The notes: generated from the letters alone by a model not told the origin. DNA of 44,767 nt from DATFML01 sp964571225 (GCA_964571225.1 CAZNBB010000016.1:1-44767), one strand, 5' to 3'; numbered from the stretch's first letter, positions 18,050 through 26,601 are shown. Program-made: numbers and translations.

Positions 18050-19021
18050 TCAGTGCGCTCGCCGTACGGACTGACCGATCATCTTCACTGTCGCTTCGGG
18101 GACCTCGCCGACCACCGTGACCCGGTAGCCGTCCACCATGCCCCCATAGGCGTTCAGCGCCCCCATGCTCGACACACCTTGCAGACGACCACGGTCGTCC
18201 GCGTCGGGCTTCTCAATATACACCGACACCGTCGCCAGGCCATCACTATAAACCATGTGATCAACAAGGTTTTCCCCGGAGGGCAGCCGATGGCGACTGT
18301 GATGCACCAGCCGGAAGCCGCTCGGCAGATCGGCAACCTGCCATTGGACGGTATCCTCGGACGCGGAGGGCACCTTCGCGCCGGTAGACCGGTACCACGT
18401 GAAGTCCTTGCCCTTGAGTTTGGGCTTGAAGACGCTTTCGGGGATGTGATCCTTGACGGTCAGGTGGGTGAACATCACCTGCTCCACCGGTACGCCGTGC
18501 TGATCGGTGAGATCCGATTTGAGCAGCAGATCGTTGTCCTTGGCCAGCCACAGGCGGTGACCGTAACGGAACCGATCCTTGGGCTTGATGGCGATGACCC
18601 GAGCGGCCATGCCGGTCATACGGTCCGATCCCAGGACCTGGAAACTGTAATTGCGGGTCAGTCGCTCCAGGTTGTCCGGCAGCACGCCCGGAAAAGGCGT
18701 CCTCGGCAGGCTCTTGTTCACCACCACCGACTTGCTGTCGGGAAGTACACAGGTGACGGTGCGGTTGTTGCGGATGACTTCCCGGGCGGCACCGGTCAGC
18801 GAAACCAGCCTTTCCTGCTCGCCATCCGGTCCGTAGCGATGGATGATATGCATGGCATCCATATGCCCGGCGTGAAGGTACACGAACGTGCCTTCGTAAT
18901 TGAGCGTCTCCACCGCATGGGACATCTTCTGGAGCCACTGCCTGGCGTCGTCCGCGGACGCCAGTGCCGGCCCTGCCGCCAACAGCAGCAGGCACCACCC
19001 GCAGACTTTCCACATCCTCAT
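18050..19021 (-). CDS. rseB: Sigma-E factor regulatory protein RseB (MucB)
   Basis: A 323-residue periplasmic protein that binds RseA and protects it from DegS-type cleavage, releasing it when it binds mislocalised LPS or lipid. A signal peptide (about 1-23, ending ALASAD) leads to the large LolA-like domain (about 25-205) with LNYEGTFVYLHAGHMDAM and RFRYGHRLWLAKDNDLLLKSD. A smaller C-terminal domain contains WQVADLPSGFRLV and YSDGLATVSVYIE. It begins 9 nt after rseA and belongs to the same operon. Confidence 0.95.
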   Translation of the reverse strand: MRMWKVCGWCLLLLAAGPALASADDARQWLQKMSHAVETLNYEGTFVYLHAGHMDAMHIIHRYGPDGEQERLVSLTGAAREVIRNNRTVTCVLPDSKSVVVNKSLPRTPFPGVLPDNLERLTRNYSFQVLGSDRMTGMAARVIAIKPKDRFRYGHRLWLAKDNDLLLKSDLTDQHGVPVEQVMFTHLTVKDHIPESVFKPKLKGKDFTWYRSTGAKVPSASEDTVQWQVADLPSGFRLVHHSRHRLPSGENLVDHMVYSDGLATVSVYIEKPDADDRGRLQGVSSMGALNAYGGMVDGYRVTVVGEVPEATVKMIGQSVRRAH

Positions 19022-19030
19022 CGGCGCTCG

Positions 19031-19576
19031 TTACGGGCTGTTGTGGTAACCCACGATACGCACATAGGGCAGCATACCCTGAACACCGTTGCTGGCGGCG
19101 TATTCGTTGTGGTTCACCAGGTAATCATCCAGCGGGGTAGCGGTTCCGCGGGCCGGCAGTTTCCATTCCGTATCCACAGGCTGCGCGGAACGGGTCGCGT
19201 AAGCCGGGCCTTGCGTCATTGCGCTGTCGGGTATGGATGGGGTGGTCTGATTGACCGTCTGGACGGCGATCACCGCCACCACCGCCACCGACGCTGCCAC
19301 CGCCAGACTGGCGACGGACTTCAGCCACACGGGTGCCCGCCGGACGGGAGCCAGTGCCGGTTCGTCCACAACGGCCGCCATCACACGCTCCGCGAGAGCC
19401 TGACTGGGCCGATCCGGCAGGTGCTGCCTGAGCGCATCGCTGATCAGGGTGTAGCGACCCCAGCAGGCGCGCAATTCCGGGTCCCGTGCCATGCGGGCGA
19501 CGAGCAGTTCCTGCTCGGCGACCGGCAACTCGTCGTCGACCATTGCCGAAATCTGTTCTTTCAATCTGTCCGTCAT
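19031..19576 (-). CDS. rseA: Anti-sigma-E factor RseA (MucA)
   Basis: 181 residues, starting at ATG 19576 (MTDRLKEQISAMVDDELP); an upstream extension overlapping rpoE was discarded. The cytoplasmic anti-sigma domain (1-80) carries the typical SAMVDDELP and RYTLISDALRQHLP. One transmembrane helix lies at about 85-107, followed by a periplasmic tail ending in PYVRIVGYHNSP, the part that would bind RseB. It is a single-pass inner membrane protein that holds RpoE until regulated proteolysis, and lies 20 nt downstream of rpoE. Confidence 0.95.
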   Translation of the reverse strand: MTDRLKEQISAMVDDELPVAEQELLVARMARDPELRACWGRYTLISDALRQHLPDRPSQALAERVMAAVVDEPALAPVRRAPVWLKSVASLAVAASVAVVAVIAVQTVNQTTPSIPDSAMTQGPAYATRSAQPVDTEWKLPARGTATPLDDYLVNHNEYAASNGVQGMLPYVRIVGYHNSP

Positions 19577-19596
19577 CACCCACCACCCCGCTCGAT

Positions 19597-20172
19597 CTAG
19601 TCCAGCAGAGGACGCAGTTTGTTGTCGATGGCCTCGCGCGCGCGGAATATGCGTGACCGAACGGTGCCGATAGGGCATCCCATGGCCTGGGCAATTTCCT
19701 CGTAGCTCATTCCTTCGAGCTCGCGCAACGTGACCGCCGTTCGCAGATCCTCGGGCAATTCTTCGATCGCCCGCAACACGGTCTGCTCTATCTCGTCCTT
19801 GAGGACCAAATGCTCCGGCGTGTCGTACTCCTTTAGACCCGACTGTCCCTCAAACTGTTCCGCTTCCTGTGCATCAATATCGTCACCGGGGGGCCGGCGG
19901 CCCTGGGCGACCAGGTAATTCTTGGCCGTATTGATCGCAATCCGGTACAGCCAGGTGTAAAAGGCACTGTCGCCCCGGAATGAAGCCAGGGCTCGGTATG
20001 CCTTCAAAAAGGCCTCCTGAGCTACATCCAGGGCATCGCTGGGGTCGTGGATGTAACGGGAAATCAATTTGGTGATCTTGTGCTGATACTTGCGGACCAG
20101 GACATCGAACGCTTGCGTATCGCCCTGCTGAACCCGCTCGACCAGTACCCGATCAGCACTCTGCTCGCCCAT
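19597..20172 (-). CDS. rpoE: RNA polymerase sigma factor RpoE (AlgU)
   Basis: A 191-residue ECF sigma factor for envelope stress. Region 2 (about 20-95) has DALDVAQEAFLKAYRAL and FYTWLYRIAINTAKNYL, nearly the same as AlgU/RpoE. Region 4 (about 130-185) has ELPEDLRTAVTLRELEG and the helix-turn-helix YEEIAQAMGCPIGTVRSRI. It is the first gene of rpoE-rseA-rseB-rseC and is preceded by a promoter that matches its own consensus, so it should be autoregulated. It is divergent from nadB, as in Pseudomonas. Confidence 0.97.
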   Translation of the reverse strand: MGEQSADRVLVERVQQGDTQAFDVLVRKYQHKITKLISRYIHDPSDALDVAQEAFLKAYRALASFRGDSAFYTWLYRIAINTAKNYLVAQGRRPPGDDIDAQEAEQFEGQSGLKEYDTPEHLVLKDEIEQTVLRAIEELPEDLRTAVTLRELEGMSYEEIAQAMGCPIGTVRSRIFRAREAIDNKLRPLLD

Positions 20173-20220
20173 CCGGGCATATTCCCCTTTATACCCCGGA
20201 CAAGCCCATGGCCCAGACAG

Positions 20221-20247
20221 GTAGACAACCCTGACTATCGATAGTTC
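20221..20247 (-). promoter_or_regulatory. Sigma-E-type autoregulatory promoter of rpoE
   Basis: On the minus strand GAACTA (20247-20242) is separated by exactly 16 nt from TCTAC (20225-20221). The RpoE/AlgU consensus is GAACTT-N16/17-TCTGA. The predicted transcript would start near 20214, about 40 nt before the rpoE start. In the rest of the nadB-rpoE spacer there is a small inverted repeat (CCAAAA/TTTTGG, 20310-20326) but no sigma-70 promoter that could be assigned to nadB. Confidence 0.75.
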
Positions 20248-20392
20248 GCCCAGGGAGACGGATTACGGTAAGGTTATGCTTTGCCAAGCCTAAGGGGCTG
20301 AGTACGGTACCAAAAAGTGATTTTGGCGGTATCGCCCATAGCAGGCCACCTGATCCGACACCATAACCGATTTTTTCGCCCGGCCACAAGTC

Positions 20393-22033
20393 ATGGACCA
20401 GCAACGGTATTTCGACGTCGTAATCCTCGGAAGCGGGGCGGCGGGCTTGAGCCTCGCCCTGCAGCTACCCCTATCCATGCGGGTGGCGGTGCTGTCCAAA
20501 GGCCCTCTCACCGAGAGTTCGACGTACTACGCCCAGGGCGGGGTGTCGGCGGTGCTCGACAGCGCCGATTCCTTCGAATCCCATGTCGAGGACACCCTCA
20601 ACGCTGGCGCCGGCCTGTGCGATCCGGAAATCGTGCGTTTCACCGTCGAGCACGGGCCGGAGGCGGTCCGCTGGCTTATCGACCTGGCGGTCCCGTTCAC
20701 CCGCGAACCGGCCACCGACGGCGGCGGGCGCTACCACCTGACGCGGGAAGGCGGTCACAGCCGCCGGCGGGTCATCCACGCCGCGGACGCCACCGGCCGC
20801 GCCATCGAGACCGCGCTGATACGCTCGGTACGCGAGCGGGACAACATCACCCTGTTCGAAAGACACATCGCCGTAGACCTGATCACCGGCGCCAAACTGG
20901 GGCTGGCCACGACCCGTTGCCTGGGTGCCTATGTGCTGGACCGTGAAGTGGGTCGGGTGGAGGTGTTCCGGTCGCGCAATCTGGTGCTCGCCACCGGCGG
21001 GGCCAGCAAAGTGTACCTGTACACCAGCAATCCGGACACCTCCACCGGCGACGGGATCGCCATGGCCTGGCGCGCCGGCTGCCGGGTCAGCAACCTGGAA
21101 TTCAATCAGTTCCACCCGACCTGCCTGTACCACCCCAAGGCCAAGTCCCTGCTGATCACCGAAGCGGTGCGAGGCGAAGGGGGTCGGCTGCTGCTGCCGG
21201 ACGGCACGCCGTTCATGCACCGCTTCGACCGGCGCGGCGAGCTGGCGCCGCGGGACATCGTGGCCCGCGCCATCGACCACGAGATGAAGCGCCTGGGCGC
21301 GGAGTCGGTGCTGCTGGACATCAGCCACAAACCGGCTGCGTTCATCAAGGAGCACTTCCCCAACGTCTACGCCCGCTGCCTGGAGTTCGGCGTCGACATG
21401 ACCCGCGAGCCGATACCGGTGGTGCCGGCCGCCCACTACACCTGCGGCGGAGTGCTCACCGACCGCTTCGGACGCACCGACGTGGACGGTCTGTACGCGG
21501 TCGGAGAAACCGCCTGCACCGGACTCCACGGCGCGAATCGCATGGCCAGCAATTCCCTGCTCGAGTGCCTGGTGTTCGCCAAGTCCGCCAGCGACTACAT
21601 CAAGACTCATTTCGATGCAGCGCCCATGCCGCCGGAAATCGCCGAGTGGGACGAATCCCGGGTCACCGATTCCGACGAGGAAGTGGTGGTCAGCCATAAC
21701 TGGGAAGAGCTGCGGCGCTTCATGTGGGACTATGTGGGCATCGTGCGCACCAGCAAACGGCTGGAAAGGGCCCGTCGTCGCGTGGAGCTGCTGCAGCACG
21801 AGATTCATGAGTACTACAGCAACTTCCGGGTGACCAACGATCTGCTGGAGTTGCGCAACCTGGTGCAGGTCGCCGAGTTGATCATCGGCTCCGCCCAGCA
21901 GCGCCGCGAGAGCCGGGGCCTGCACTACACCCTGGACTATCCGCAACCGGACAACACCCGACCACCGCAGCCCACCGTGCTCGCGCCGCCCCAATTCGGC
22001 AGGACCTCGACGGCGCCCGACACCACGGCCTAG
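20393..22033 (+). CDS. nadB: L-aspartate oxidase
   Basis: A 546-residue flavoenzyme that oxidises L-aspartate to iminoaspartate, the first step of de novo NAD synthesis, and can use fumarate or oxygen. The dinucleotide fold is VVILGSGAAGLSLAL; active-site and FAD elements are YYAQGGVSAVLD, REGGHSRRRVIHAADATG, EFNQFHPTCLYHP, ITEAVRGEGGRLL, AAHYTCGGVLTD and GLYAVGETACTGLHGANR with NSLLECLVF. The C-terminal helical part (SNFRVTNDLLELRNLVQVA) is typical. The tail beyond about residue 520 is Pro/Thr-rich and poorly conserved in style. Confidence 0.96.
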   Translation: MDQQRYFDVVILGSGAAGLSLALQLPLSMRVAVLSKGPLTESSTYYAQGGVSAVLDSADSFESHVEDTLNAGAGLCDPEIVRFTVEHGPEAVRWLIDLAVPFTREPATDGGGRYHLTREGGHSRRRVIHAADATGRAIETALIRSVRERDNITLFERHIAVDLITGAKLGLATTRCLGAYVLDREVGRVEVFRSRNLVLATGGASKVYLYTSNPDTSTGDGIAMAWRAGCRVSNLEFNQFHPTCLYHPKAKSLLITEAVRGEGGRLLLPDGTPFMHRFDRRGELAPRDIVARAIDHEMKRLGAESVLLDISHKPAAFIKEHFPNVYARCLEFGVDMTREPIPVVPAAHYTCGGVLTDRFGRTDVDGLYAVGETACTGLHGANRMASNSLLECLVFAKSASDYIKTHFDAAPMPPEIAEWDESRVTDSDEEVVVSHNWEELRRFMWDYVGIVRTSKRLERARRRVELLQHEIHEYYSNFRVTNDLLELRNLVQVAELIIGSAQQRRESRGLHYTLDYPQPDNTRPPQPTVLAPPQFGRTSTAPDTTA

Positions 22034-22047
22034 GCCACGGGCGGCGG

Positions 22048-22317
22048 TCAGCGGGTCACGAAGCCCTCCCAATGGGCATCGTCCATGGCTTGGCAATCCA
22101 CCTGCTGCACCTGGGCCGCGGGCGGGCCCTGCCACAGCCACTCGCGCAAGGCATCGAGAGCGCTGCGTTCACCGCAGGCCACGACCTCGACGCGCCCGTC
22201 GAGCAGATTTCTGGCGTATCCGCTGAGACCCAGCTGCAGGGCGCGATCCCGGGTCGAGGCCCGAAAGAAGACGCCCTGTACACGACCGCTCACCAGACAG
22301 CGCCGGCAGACGTTCAC
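22048..22317 (-). CDS. Acylphosphatase
   Basis: An 89-residue small enzyme that hydrolyses acyl-phosphate bonds. The two catalytic residues are visible: R19 in GRVQGVFFRAS and N37 in GYARNLLDGRVEVVACG. Its start overlaps the stop of the adaptor gene by 4 nt, so it is translated from the end of the TlpA-SoxW-TolC-adaptor operon. No functional link to transport or redox chemistry is known for the family. It converges with nadB over 14 nt with no clear terminator, only a GGCCTAGGCC palindrome at the nadB stop. Confidence 0.93.
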   Translation of the reverse strand: MNVCRRCLVSGRVQGVFFRASTRDRALQLGLSGYARNLLDGRVEVVACGERSALDALREWLWQGPPAAQVQQVDCQAMDDAHWEGFVTR

Positions 22318-23087
22318 GGCAGCTCCAGGCTGGCGGCCTGTCCGGCCCGCAACGTCAAGCCGGGGGGCAACGCGAACTCCACTTCCACCGTGTACCGTAC
22401 AGGATTGCTGTCGGCCAATGGGTCCAGACCCAGTTGGCTTATATGTCCCTCATAACGGTGCTTGTCCACGGACACGGACACCCGCTGGCCCAGTTTGAGG
22501 CGGGCAAGCTGGTCCGCCCCGACCCCGGCGCGGGCCACCATCCGGCCCGCCTCGGCCACCGTGACCAGGGGGACGGTCTTCAGACCGCTGATCACCGTCT
22601 GACCCAGTGCCGCCTGGCGGCGCAGCACCAGGGCCTCATAGGGCGCACGCACCACGCTGTGTTCCATATCCAGCTGGGCCTGGGTCAGTGCCGCTCGCGC
22701 GGCCTGCAGCTTGGCCTGGGCTTTGACGTCCTCGATGTGCGCCAGTTGCAGCTCATGGTCGGAGAGCACGGTGCGATCGTACAGGTTCTTGGCCCTTTCC
22801 AGTTCCCGGGCCGCTTCCTTGCGCGACGCGGCAAGCGCGGCTACGTCAGCACGGGCCTTGGCCAGTCGAGCCTTGAAATCGCGCTGATCGAGCCGCACCA
22901 GCGGCGCCCCTTTCCCGACCCGTTCGCCCACTTCCGCCGGCACCGCCACGACCGTGCCGGACACCTGAGTGCTCAGGGTGACATGCCGGGTCCAGTCCAG
23001 ACGCGCGGACACCTCGGCCCCCAAAGCCGCCGTCGACCACACCGACACTGCGCTCAACATCAGAACGCCTTGCAACCAGCCTTTCAT
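22314..23087 (-). CDS. Efflux periplasmic adaptor (RND/HlyD membrane-fusion type)
   Basis: 257 residues. The N-terminal signal (about 1-23) has no lipobox. A half-lipoyl motif is seen in QVSGTVVAVPAEVGERVGKG and the other half in VRAPYEALVLRRQAALGQTV, flanking a helical hairpin (about 75-140). A beta-barrel region RVSVSVDKHRYEGHISQLG follows. It is short compared with AcrA-class adaptors (about 380-400), lacking most of the membrane-proximal domain. It is coupled by 4-nt overlaps to the TolC gene upstream and the acylphosphatase downstream. No RND, ABC or MFS inner membrane partner is in the cluster. Confidence 0.85.
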   Translation of the reverse strand: MKGWLQGVLMLSAVSVWSTAALGAEVSARLDWTRHVTLSTQVSGTVVAVPAEVGERVGKGAPLVRLDQRDFKARLAKARADVAALAASRKEAARELERAKNLYDRTVLSDHELQLAHIEDVKAQAKLQAARAALTQAQLDMEHSVVRAPYEALVLRRQAALGQTVISGLKTVPLVTVAEAGRMVARAGVGADQLARLKLGQRVSVSVDKHRYEGHISQLGLDPLADSNPVRYTVEVEFALPPGLTLRAGQAASLELP

Positions 23088-24445
23088 TGCTTGTTGTCCT
23101 CCTTGGACTTGGCGCCTGCGGGCGCCGCCCAGGGGTTGTACTTGCCGTCGCCGGTCAGAGCGGCCAGACGCGCCCAGTCCAGAGCCATACGGTAACGGGT
23201 GCGGGCGTGTTGATACTGCGCCTCGGTGTAGCGCACCATGGCATCGCCCAGATCGGTGCGCACCTCCAGCTGATACAGGGCACGGGCCCGGTCCAGGTAC
23301 AGGTCCCGATAATCAAGCAGCACCTTGTCCTCCTGCCGCTTGGCGCGCAGCGTCTGCAGATTTTCCCAGGCATCCAGTACCGCCTGTCGTACCCGCAGCC
23401 GAGCCTGCCCCAGGCGCCCCGTCACCCGCTCGAGGGCCGCCTGGGCCTTTCCGACTGCGGCGTCGACGCTGCCGCCCGTGAACAGGGGCACATGCAGAAC
23501 CAGGCCGCCCCGCCAGCGGTCGCGGGAACCGAACTGTCGATTGTAGTCCGCCGCTTCCGCCTCGGCGCTCAGCACGGGGCCGCCGCTGCTGCGGGCCGCC
23601 GCCAGCCGTTCGCGGGCCGCCCGCATCTCCTGGTGCATGGCCAGTATCACCGGGTTGTCATCCATGGCCTGTTGGACCAGGCGATCGACGTCCGGCAGCG
23701 CACGGGCGATGCCGGGGAGCCTGGGCGTCTCCAGTGTCGATGGCAGCGAGCCGGGGCGGTCCAGGGCCTCGGCAAGGCGGGCCCGCGTGGTGCGTTGCGC
23801 CGCCTCGGCGGCATAGCGCTCGGTACGCGCCCGCTCGTAAGTGTTCTGGGATTCCAGCAACGCGATGTCGGAGACCTGCTTGAGCTCGTGCCGGTCGCGC
23901 ACACGATCGAAACTCACGTAGGCCACTGCCATGGCCTGGTCGGTCACCGCGAATTTCTGATCCGCCAATAGTACGTCGAAATACTTCGCCAGCACATCGA
24001 TGCGGTGCCGATTGCGGGCGTCCATGTACTGCAACCGGCTGCCCTCGGTGGCCGCCTCGGCCGCCGAACGCAAGGCCCCGGTATATCCGAAGTCGTAAAG
24101 GCGCTTGGTCAGCAACACGCTGACGCTGGAATCGTTGTGGGACTGATACGGCGCAACGGGGGACGGGTCCACCCATATGCCGCGGGCATCCAGGGACGCG
24201 TTGACGCCCATATTGGCGTCGGCGGCGAGACGCTCGGCACGGGCCGCCTGCACATCCGCTTTGGCCACCGTCAGGTCAGGATGCGGTCCCTCGGCGAGTG
24301 CCAGCGCTTCAGCCAGTGTCAGGTGATCCGGAAGACCGGCCGGCGTCACAGCAGGACTGGCAGCGAATGCGTGGGACGCAAGCGCGCAGAACAGGACCGC
24401 GGCCGCCGACAACGGCCGCAGGACGACAGCCGGCAAGCGGATCAT
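23084..24445 (-). CDS. TolC-family outer membrane efflux protein
   Basis: A 453-residue outer membrane channel. A signal peptide (about 1-29) precedes two OEP repeats: the first from LTLAEALALAEGPHPDLTVA, the second from VDRLVQQAMDDNPVILAM, each with long coiled helices (for example ARNRHRIDVLAKYFDVLLA). The strand region includes GLVLHVPLFTGG. The C-terminal tail AAPAGAKSKEDNKQ is hydrophilic. Both ends overlap neighbours by 4 nt (SoxW-like gene and adaptor), so it is translationally locked into this operon. Confidence 0.9.
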   Translation of the reverse strand: MIRLPAVVLRPLSAAAVLFCALASHAFAASPAVTPAGLPDHLTLAEALALAEGPHPDLTVAKADVQAARAERLAADANMGVNASLDARGIWVDPSPVAPYQSHNDSSVSVLLTKRLYDFGYTGALRSAAEAATEGSRLQYMDARNRHRIDVLAKYFDVLLADQKFAVTDQAMAVAYVSFDRVRDRHELKQVSDIALLESQNTYERARTERYAAEAAQRTTRARLAEALDRPGSLPSTLETPRLPGIARALPDVDRLVQQAMDDNPVILAMHQEMRAARERLAAARSSGGPVLSAEAEAADYNRQFGSRDRWRGGLVLHVPLFTGGSVDAAVGKAQAALERVTGRLGQARLRVRQAVLDAWENLQTLRAKRQEDKVLLDYRDLYLDRARALYQLEVRTDLGDAMVRYTEAQYQHARTRYRMALDWARLAALTGDGKYNPWAAPAGAKSKEDNKQ

Positions 24446-24984
24446 TGCAGAGTGGCGTCCCGCTGCTCGCGCTTGTAGCGGATGAACGGCATTTTCTTGT
24501 AGACACCGTCGACGACGTACTTGCCGAGCAGCATGAACTCATGCACGCCGGACGTTTCGCCCGTAAAGCGCACCACGGGTTTGCCCTGCAGGTTGTAGAA
24601 CATGAACACGGGGGTGGCTCGCACTCTGTTCTGCTTGAAGGCGAAATCCTTCTCGCTCATGTTCTTGCCTTGAAAATTGGTGATCTGAACATCGCCCTCG
24701 ATGTCTACGGGAAAGCACAGGAAGTGCTTTTTGAAGTAGTCCTGCACCTGGGGTTGATTCAGCACGGTCTGCTTCATGTGGTGACAGAACGGACAGTCGG
24801 CCTGCTCGAAGAACAGCAGAATGCCATCCTTGCCCTGGGCTTTTGCCGTGGCGAGTTCATCCTGGAAGTCGCCCAACGTCTGGCTGAAGAAATGCGTCGA
24901 CGGGTCACGGGGCGCCGCCGCATGCACCAGCGGGACAACGAGCAGCGCAGCCAAGATCAGATAGAATCGGCGAATCGACATCAC
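24442..24984 (-). CDS. Periplasmic thioredoxin-fold protein (SoxW-like)
   Basis: A 180-residue exported protein. The signal peptide (about 1-23, VVPLVHAAA) is followed by a thioredoxin-like domain with the redox motif ADCPFCHHMKQTVL (C64-P-F-C67) and cis-proline in VRATPVFMFY. The insertion FLCFPVDIEGDVQI and the CPFC motif resemble SoxW/DsbD-gamma type thiol reductants rather than DsbA. It lies 12 nt downstream of the TlpA-like gene and overlaps the TolC gene by 4 nt. Substrate unknown; partners in disulfide reduction in the periplasm are likely. Confidence 0.8.
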   Translation of the reverse strand: MMSIRRFYLILAALLVVPLVHAAAPRDPSTHFFSQTLGDFQDELATAKAQGKDGILLFFEQADCPFCHHMKQTVLNQPQVQDYFKKHFLCFPVDIEGDVQITNFQGKNMSEKDFAFKQNRVRATPVFMFYNLQGKPVVRFTGETSGVHEFMLLGKYVVDGVYKKMPFIRYKREQRDATLQ

Positions 24985-24996
24985 CTGTAACCTCCA

Positions 24997-25500
24997 CTAG
25001 TGGCGCTCCAGCAGCGCCGTCTGTGCTTTGTCCTTGGTCTCCTCGCGACTGATGAAGTCATTCAGCGCCTGAGCAGTCAACGGCCCCACCTGCCGGGCCA
25101 CCCGCTTACCGGTGGGCGATATCAGGTACGTGGTCGGCAACCCTGGAATCGATCCAAGGGGCGTGCGTGCCGCGGGTTTCGCCTGCAGGATGGGGTACGT
25201 CATGTGGTGTTCGCGGACGAAGGCGCGCAGCTGCTCGCGGGTAATGTCTTCGAAGTTCACCCCCAGCACCACCGCATCTTTGCCCTTGTGTTCTTTGTAG
25301 AACTTTTCCAGTTCAGGGATTTCCTCTCGGCACGGGGGGCACCAGGTCGCCCAGTAGTTGACCACCACCCATTTACCACGGTAGTCGGATAGCTTGTGCT
25401 GGACCCCGTCCAGCCCGGGCAGCGAGAAATTGACGGCGGCGACGGCTAATGGCGCAACCAGCATCGCGACAAGAAAGAAGACATAACGACTACGACTCAA
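24997..25500 (-). CDS. TlpA-family thiol:disulfide oxidoreductase
   Basis: A 167-residue protein when started at TTG 25500, which has GGGGAG about 9 nt upstream and gives a signal anchor (RYVFFLVAMLVAPLAVAA). A longer frame from ATG 25620 lacks any export signal at its own N-terminus. The domain shows YRGKWVVVNYWATWCPPC (C54-x2-C57) and GLPTTYLISPTGKRVARQVG with the cis-proline, typical of TlpA/ResA reductants facing the periplasm. It is the first gene of the operon with the SoxW-like, TolC, adaptor and acylphosphatase genes. Confidence 0.85.
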   Translation of the reverse strand: MSRSRYVFFLVAMLVAPLAVAAVNFSLPGLDGVQHKLSDYRGKWVVVNYWATWCPPCREEIPELEKFYKEHKGKDAVVLGVNFEDITREQLRAFVREHHMTYPILQAKPAARTPLGSIPGLPTTYLISPTGKRVARQVGPLTAQALNDFISREETKDKAQTALLERH

Positions 25501-25642
25501 AACCGCTCGCTCCCCTTCGTTGGCCAATCCGGTAGCGGATAAGCTGCCATCTGCGCGCTCAGGGCGCAACTGTCGGTGCGATCCTACCAGAAGGACGCGG
25601 CAGCACAGAAAATCTTCCACAGGGTTTCAGGGGACAGACGCA

Positions 25643-25666
25643 ACAAAGGGCCCGCAGGCCCTTTGT
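25643..25666 (-). terminator. Terminator-like hairpin after the LysM lipoprotein gene
   Basis: A perfect 10-bp stem (25643-25652 and 25657-25666, core AAAGGGCC/GGCCCTTT) with a 4-nt loop, 30 nt past the stop of the LysM gene on the minus strand. The following bases (TGCGTCTG) are only moderately T-rich, so termination strength is uncertain. It separates the lipoprotein gene from the TlpA operon. Confidence 0.6.
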
Positions 25667-25696
25667 GCATTCAGAGTCGAGGGACGACCCAGCGGA

Positions 25697-26467
25697 TCAA
25701 CGAACCCGCAGGGACCCCAGGTAGGCGCGGTCGGATTGCTCCACCTTGCCCAGCGACCAGGAGCCACGGGTCTTGGCATGGTGAATGGCGGCATCCACCT
25801 CAGCCGTGGAGGGGTTGCGCTCGATGTCGAACACCTGGCCGGGGAAGATCAAGTCGGCGTCCCGGATCTTGCTGCTGTTGGCCTTGTAGATCAGCGGCCA
25901 TTCATAGGGGTTGTTGTAGGTGTCCGAACGGCCGGCGATGGCCCACAGGCTGTCGCCCCGCACCACCGTATAGCTCATGTTGGCGGCAGCCAGCTCGGAG
26001 GTCAGCTGGCTCAACAGGTCGTAGGCCTTCTTGCCCTCGGCGTTGTCGATGGCGGCCTTGGCTTCGCTGCGCGTGGCTTTTTGCTGCTCGGTCAGACCCG
26101 AGGCGCGGGAGGCCTTCTCCATCATCCACTTGGCCTTCTCGAGGTAGTACTGGTTGACAGCGTCTTCGGCCTGCAGTTGGGCCTCCTTGGCCAGCTTCTG
26201 CGCCTTCGCGTCATCCCCCTTGGCGGCCGCCGCTTCGGCCTTCTTCATGATCTTCGCCGTATCGCGCCATTTCCAATCCAGCGCATCCATCTTGGCAATG
26301 GCGGCCTTGGCTTCGTCCAGCGCTTGGGTGGTGGCCTGGCTTGGACCCTTGGCCATCGGGGCCGGGGCCGGTGCCGCCTGCTCCTTGGGAGCAGTGGCAC
26401 AACCAACTGCCACGACCAGGGCGAAAACCGTCACCGATAGATACTTGGCTGCGCGGATGAGTTTCAT
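25697..26467 (-). CDS. LysM-domain lipoprotein
   Basis: 256 residues from ATG 26467 (MKLIRAAKYL), chosen because GGAG lies 9 nt upstream. Earlier ATGs would put the ribosome binding site too close or add non-signal residues. The lipobox is VAVGC with C23 as lipidated cysteine. A long Ala/Lys/Glu-rich helical region (about 45-160) resembles a coiled coil. A LysM peptidoglycan-binding domain follows at about 165-215 (YTVVRGDSLWAIAGRSDTY through LIFPGQVFDI). It is likely a periplasmic or outer membrane protein anchoring to peptidoglycan. It has its own candidate promoter and a downstream hairpin. Confidence 0.87.
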   Translation of the reverse strand: MKLIRAAKYLSVTVFALVVAVGCATAPKEQAAPAPAPMAKGPSQATTQALDEAKAAIAKMDALDWKWRDTAKIMKKAEAAAAKGDDAKAQKLAKEAQLQAEDAVNQYYLEKAKWMMEKASRASGLTEQQKATRSEAKAAIDNAEGKKAYDLLSQLTSELAAANMSYTVVRGDSLWAIAGRSDTYNNPYEWPLIYKANSSKIRDADLIFPGQVFDIERNPSTAEVDAAIHHAKTRGSWSLGKVEQSDRAYLGSLRVR

Positions 26468-26571
26468 ACGGTACATCTCCCTAGGTGGGTTGTTGTTGTG
26501 CAAAACCGATTGGTGTTCGAGTGGCGTGCTGGCGCAAGCCATGGTTATTTCAACGTAATCATTGTCGCCTG

Positions 26572-26601
26572 ACCCTACCACCCGCTGTTTGGGAATGTCA
26601 A
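26572..26601 (-). promoter_or_regulatory. Candidate sigma-70 promoter of the LysM lipoprotein gene
   Basis: On the minus strand a perfect TTGACA (26601-26596) is 18 nt from TAGGGT (26577-26572), a poor -10. A transcript would start about 100 nt upstream of the gene. The -35 match is exact, the -10 is weak, and spacing is one nucleotide longer than optimal. Confidence 0.45.

Noticed and set aside
15847..18120. 757-residue plus-strand open frame
   Set aside because: Antisense to the glutaredoxin-like gene, mucD and rseC, which all show catalytic motifs; no domain is recognisable in the plus frame.
20310..20326. Terminator or operator at CCAAAA/TTTTGG in front of nadB
   Set aside because: Only a 6-bp AT-containing stem without a following T-run; kept only as a note with the rpoE promoter.
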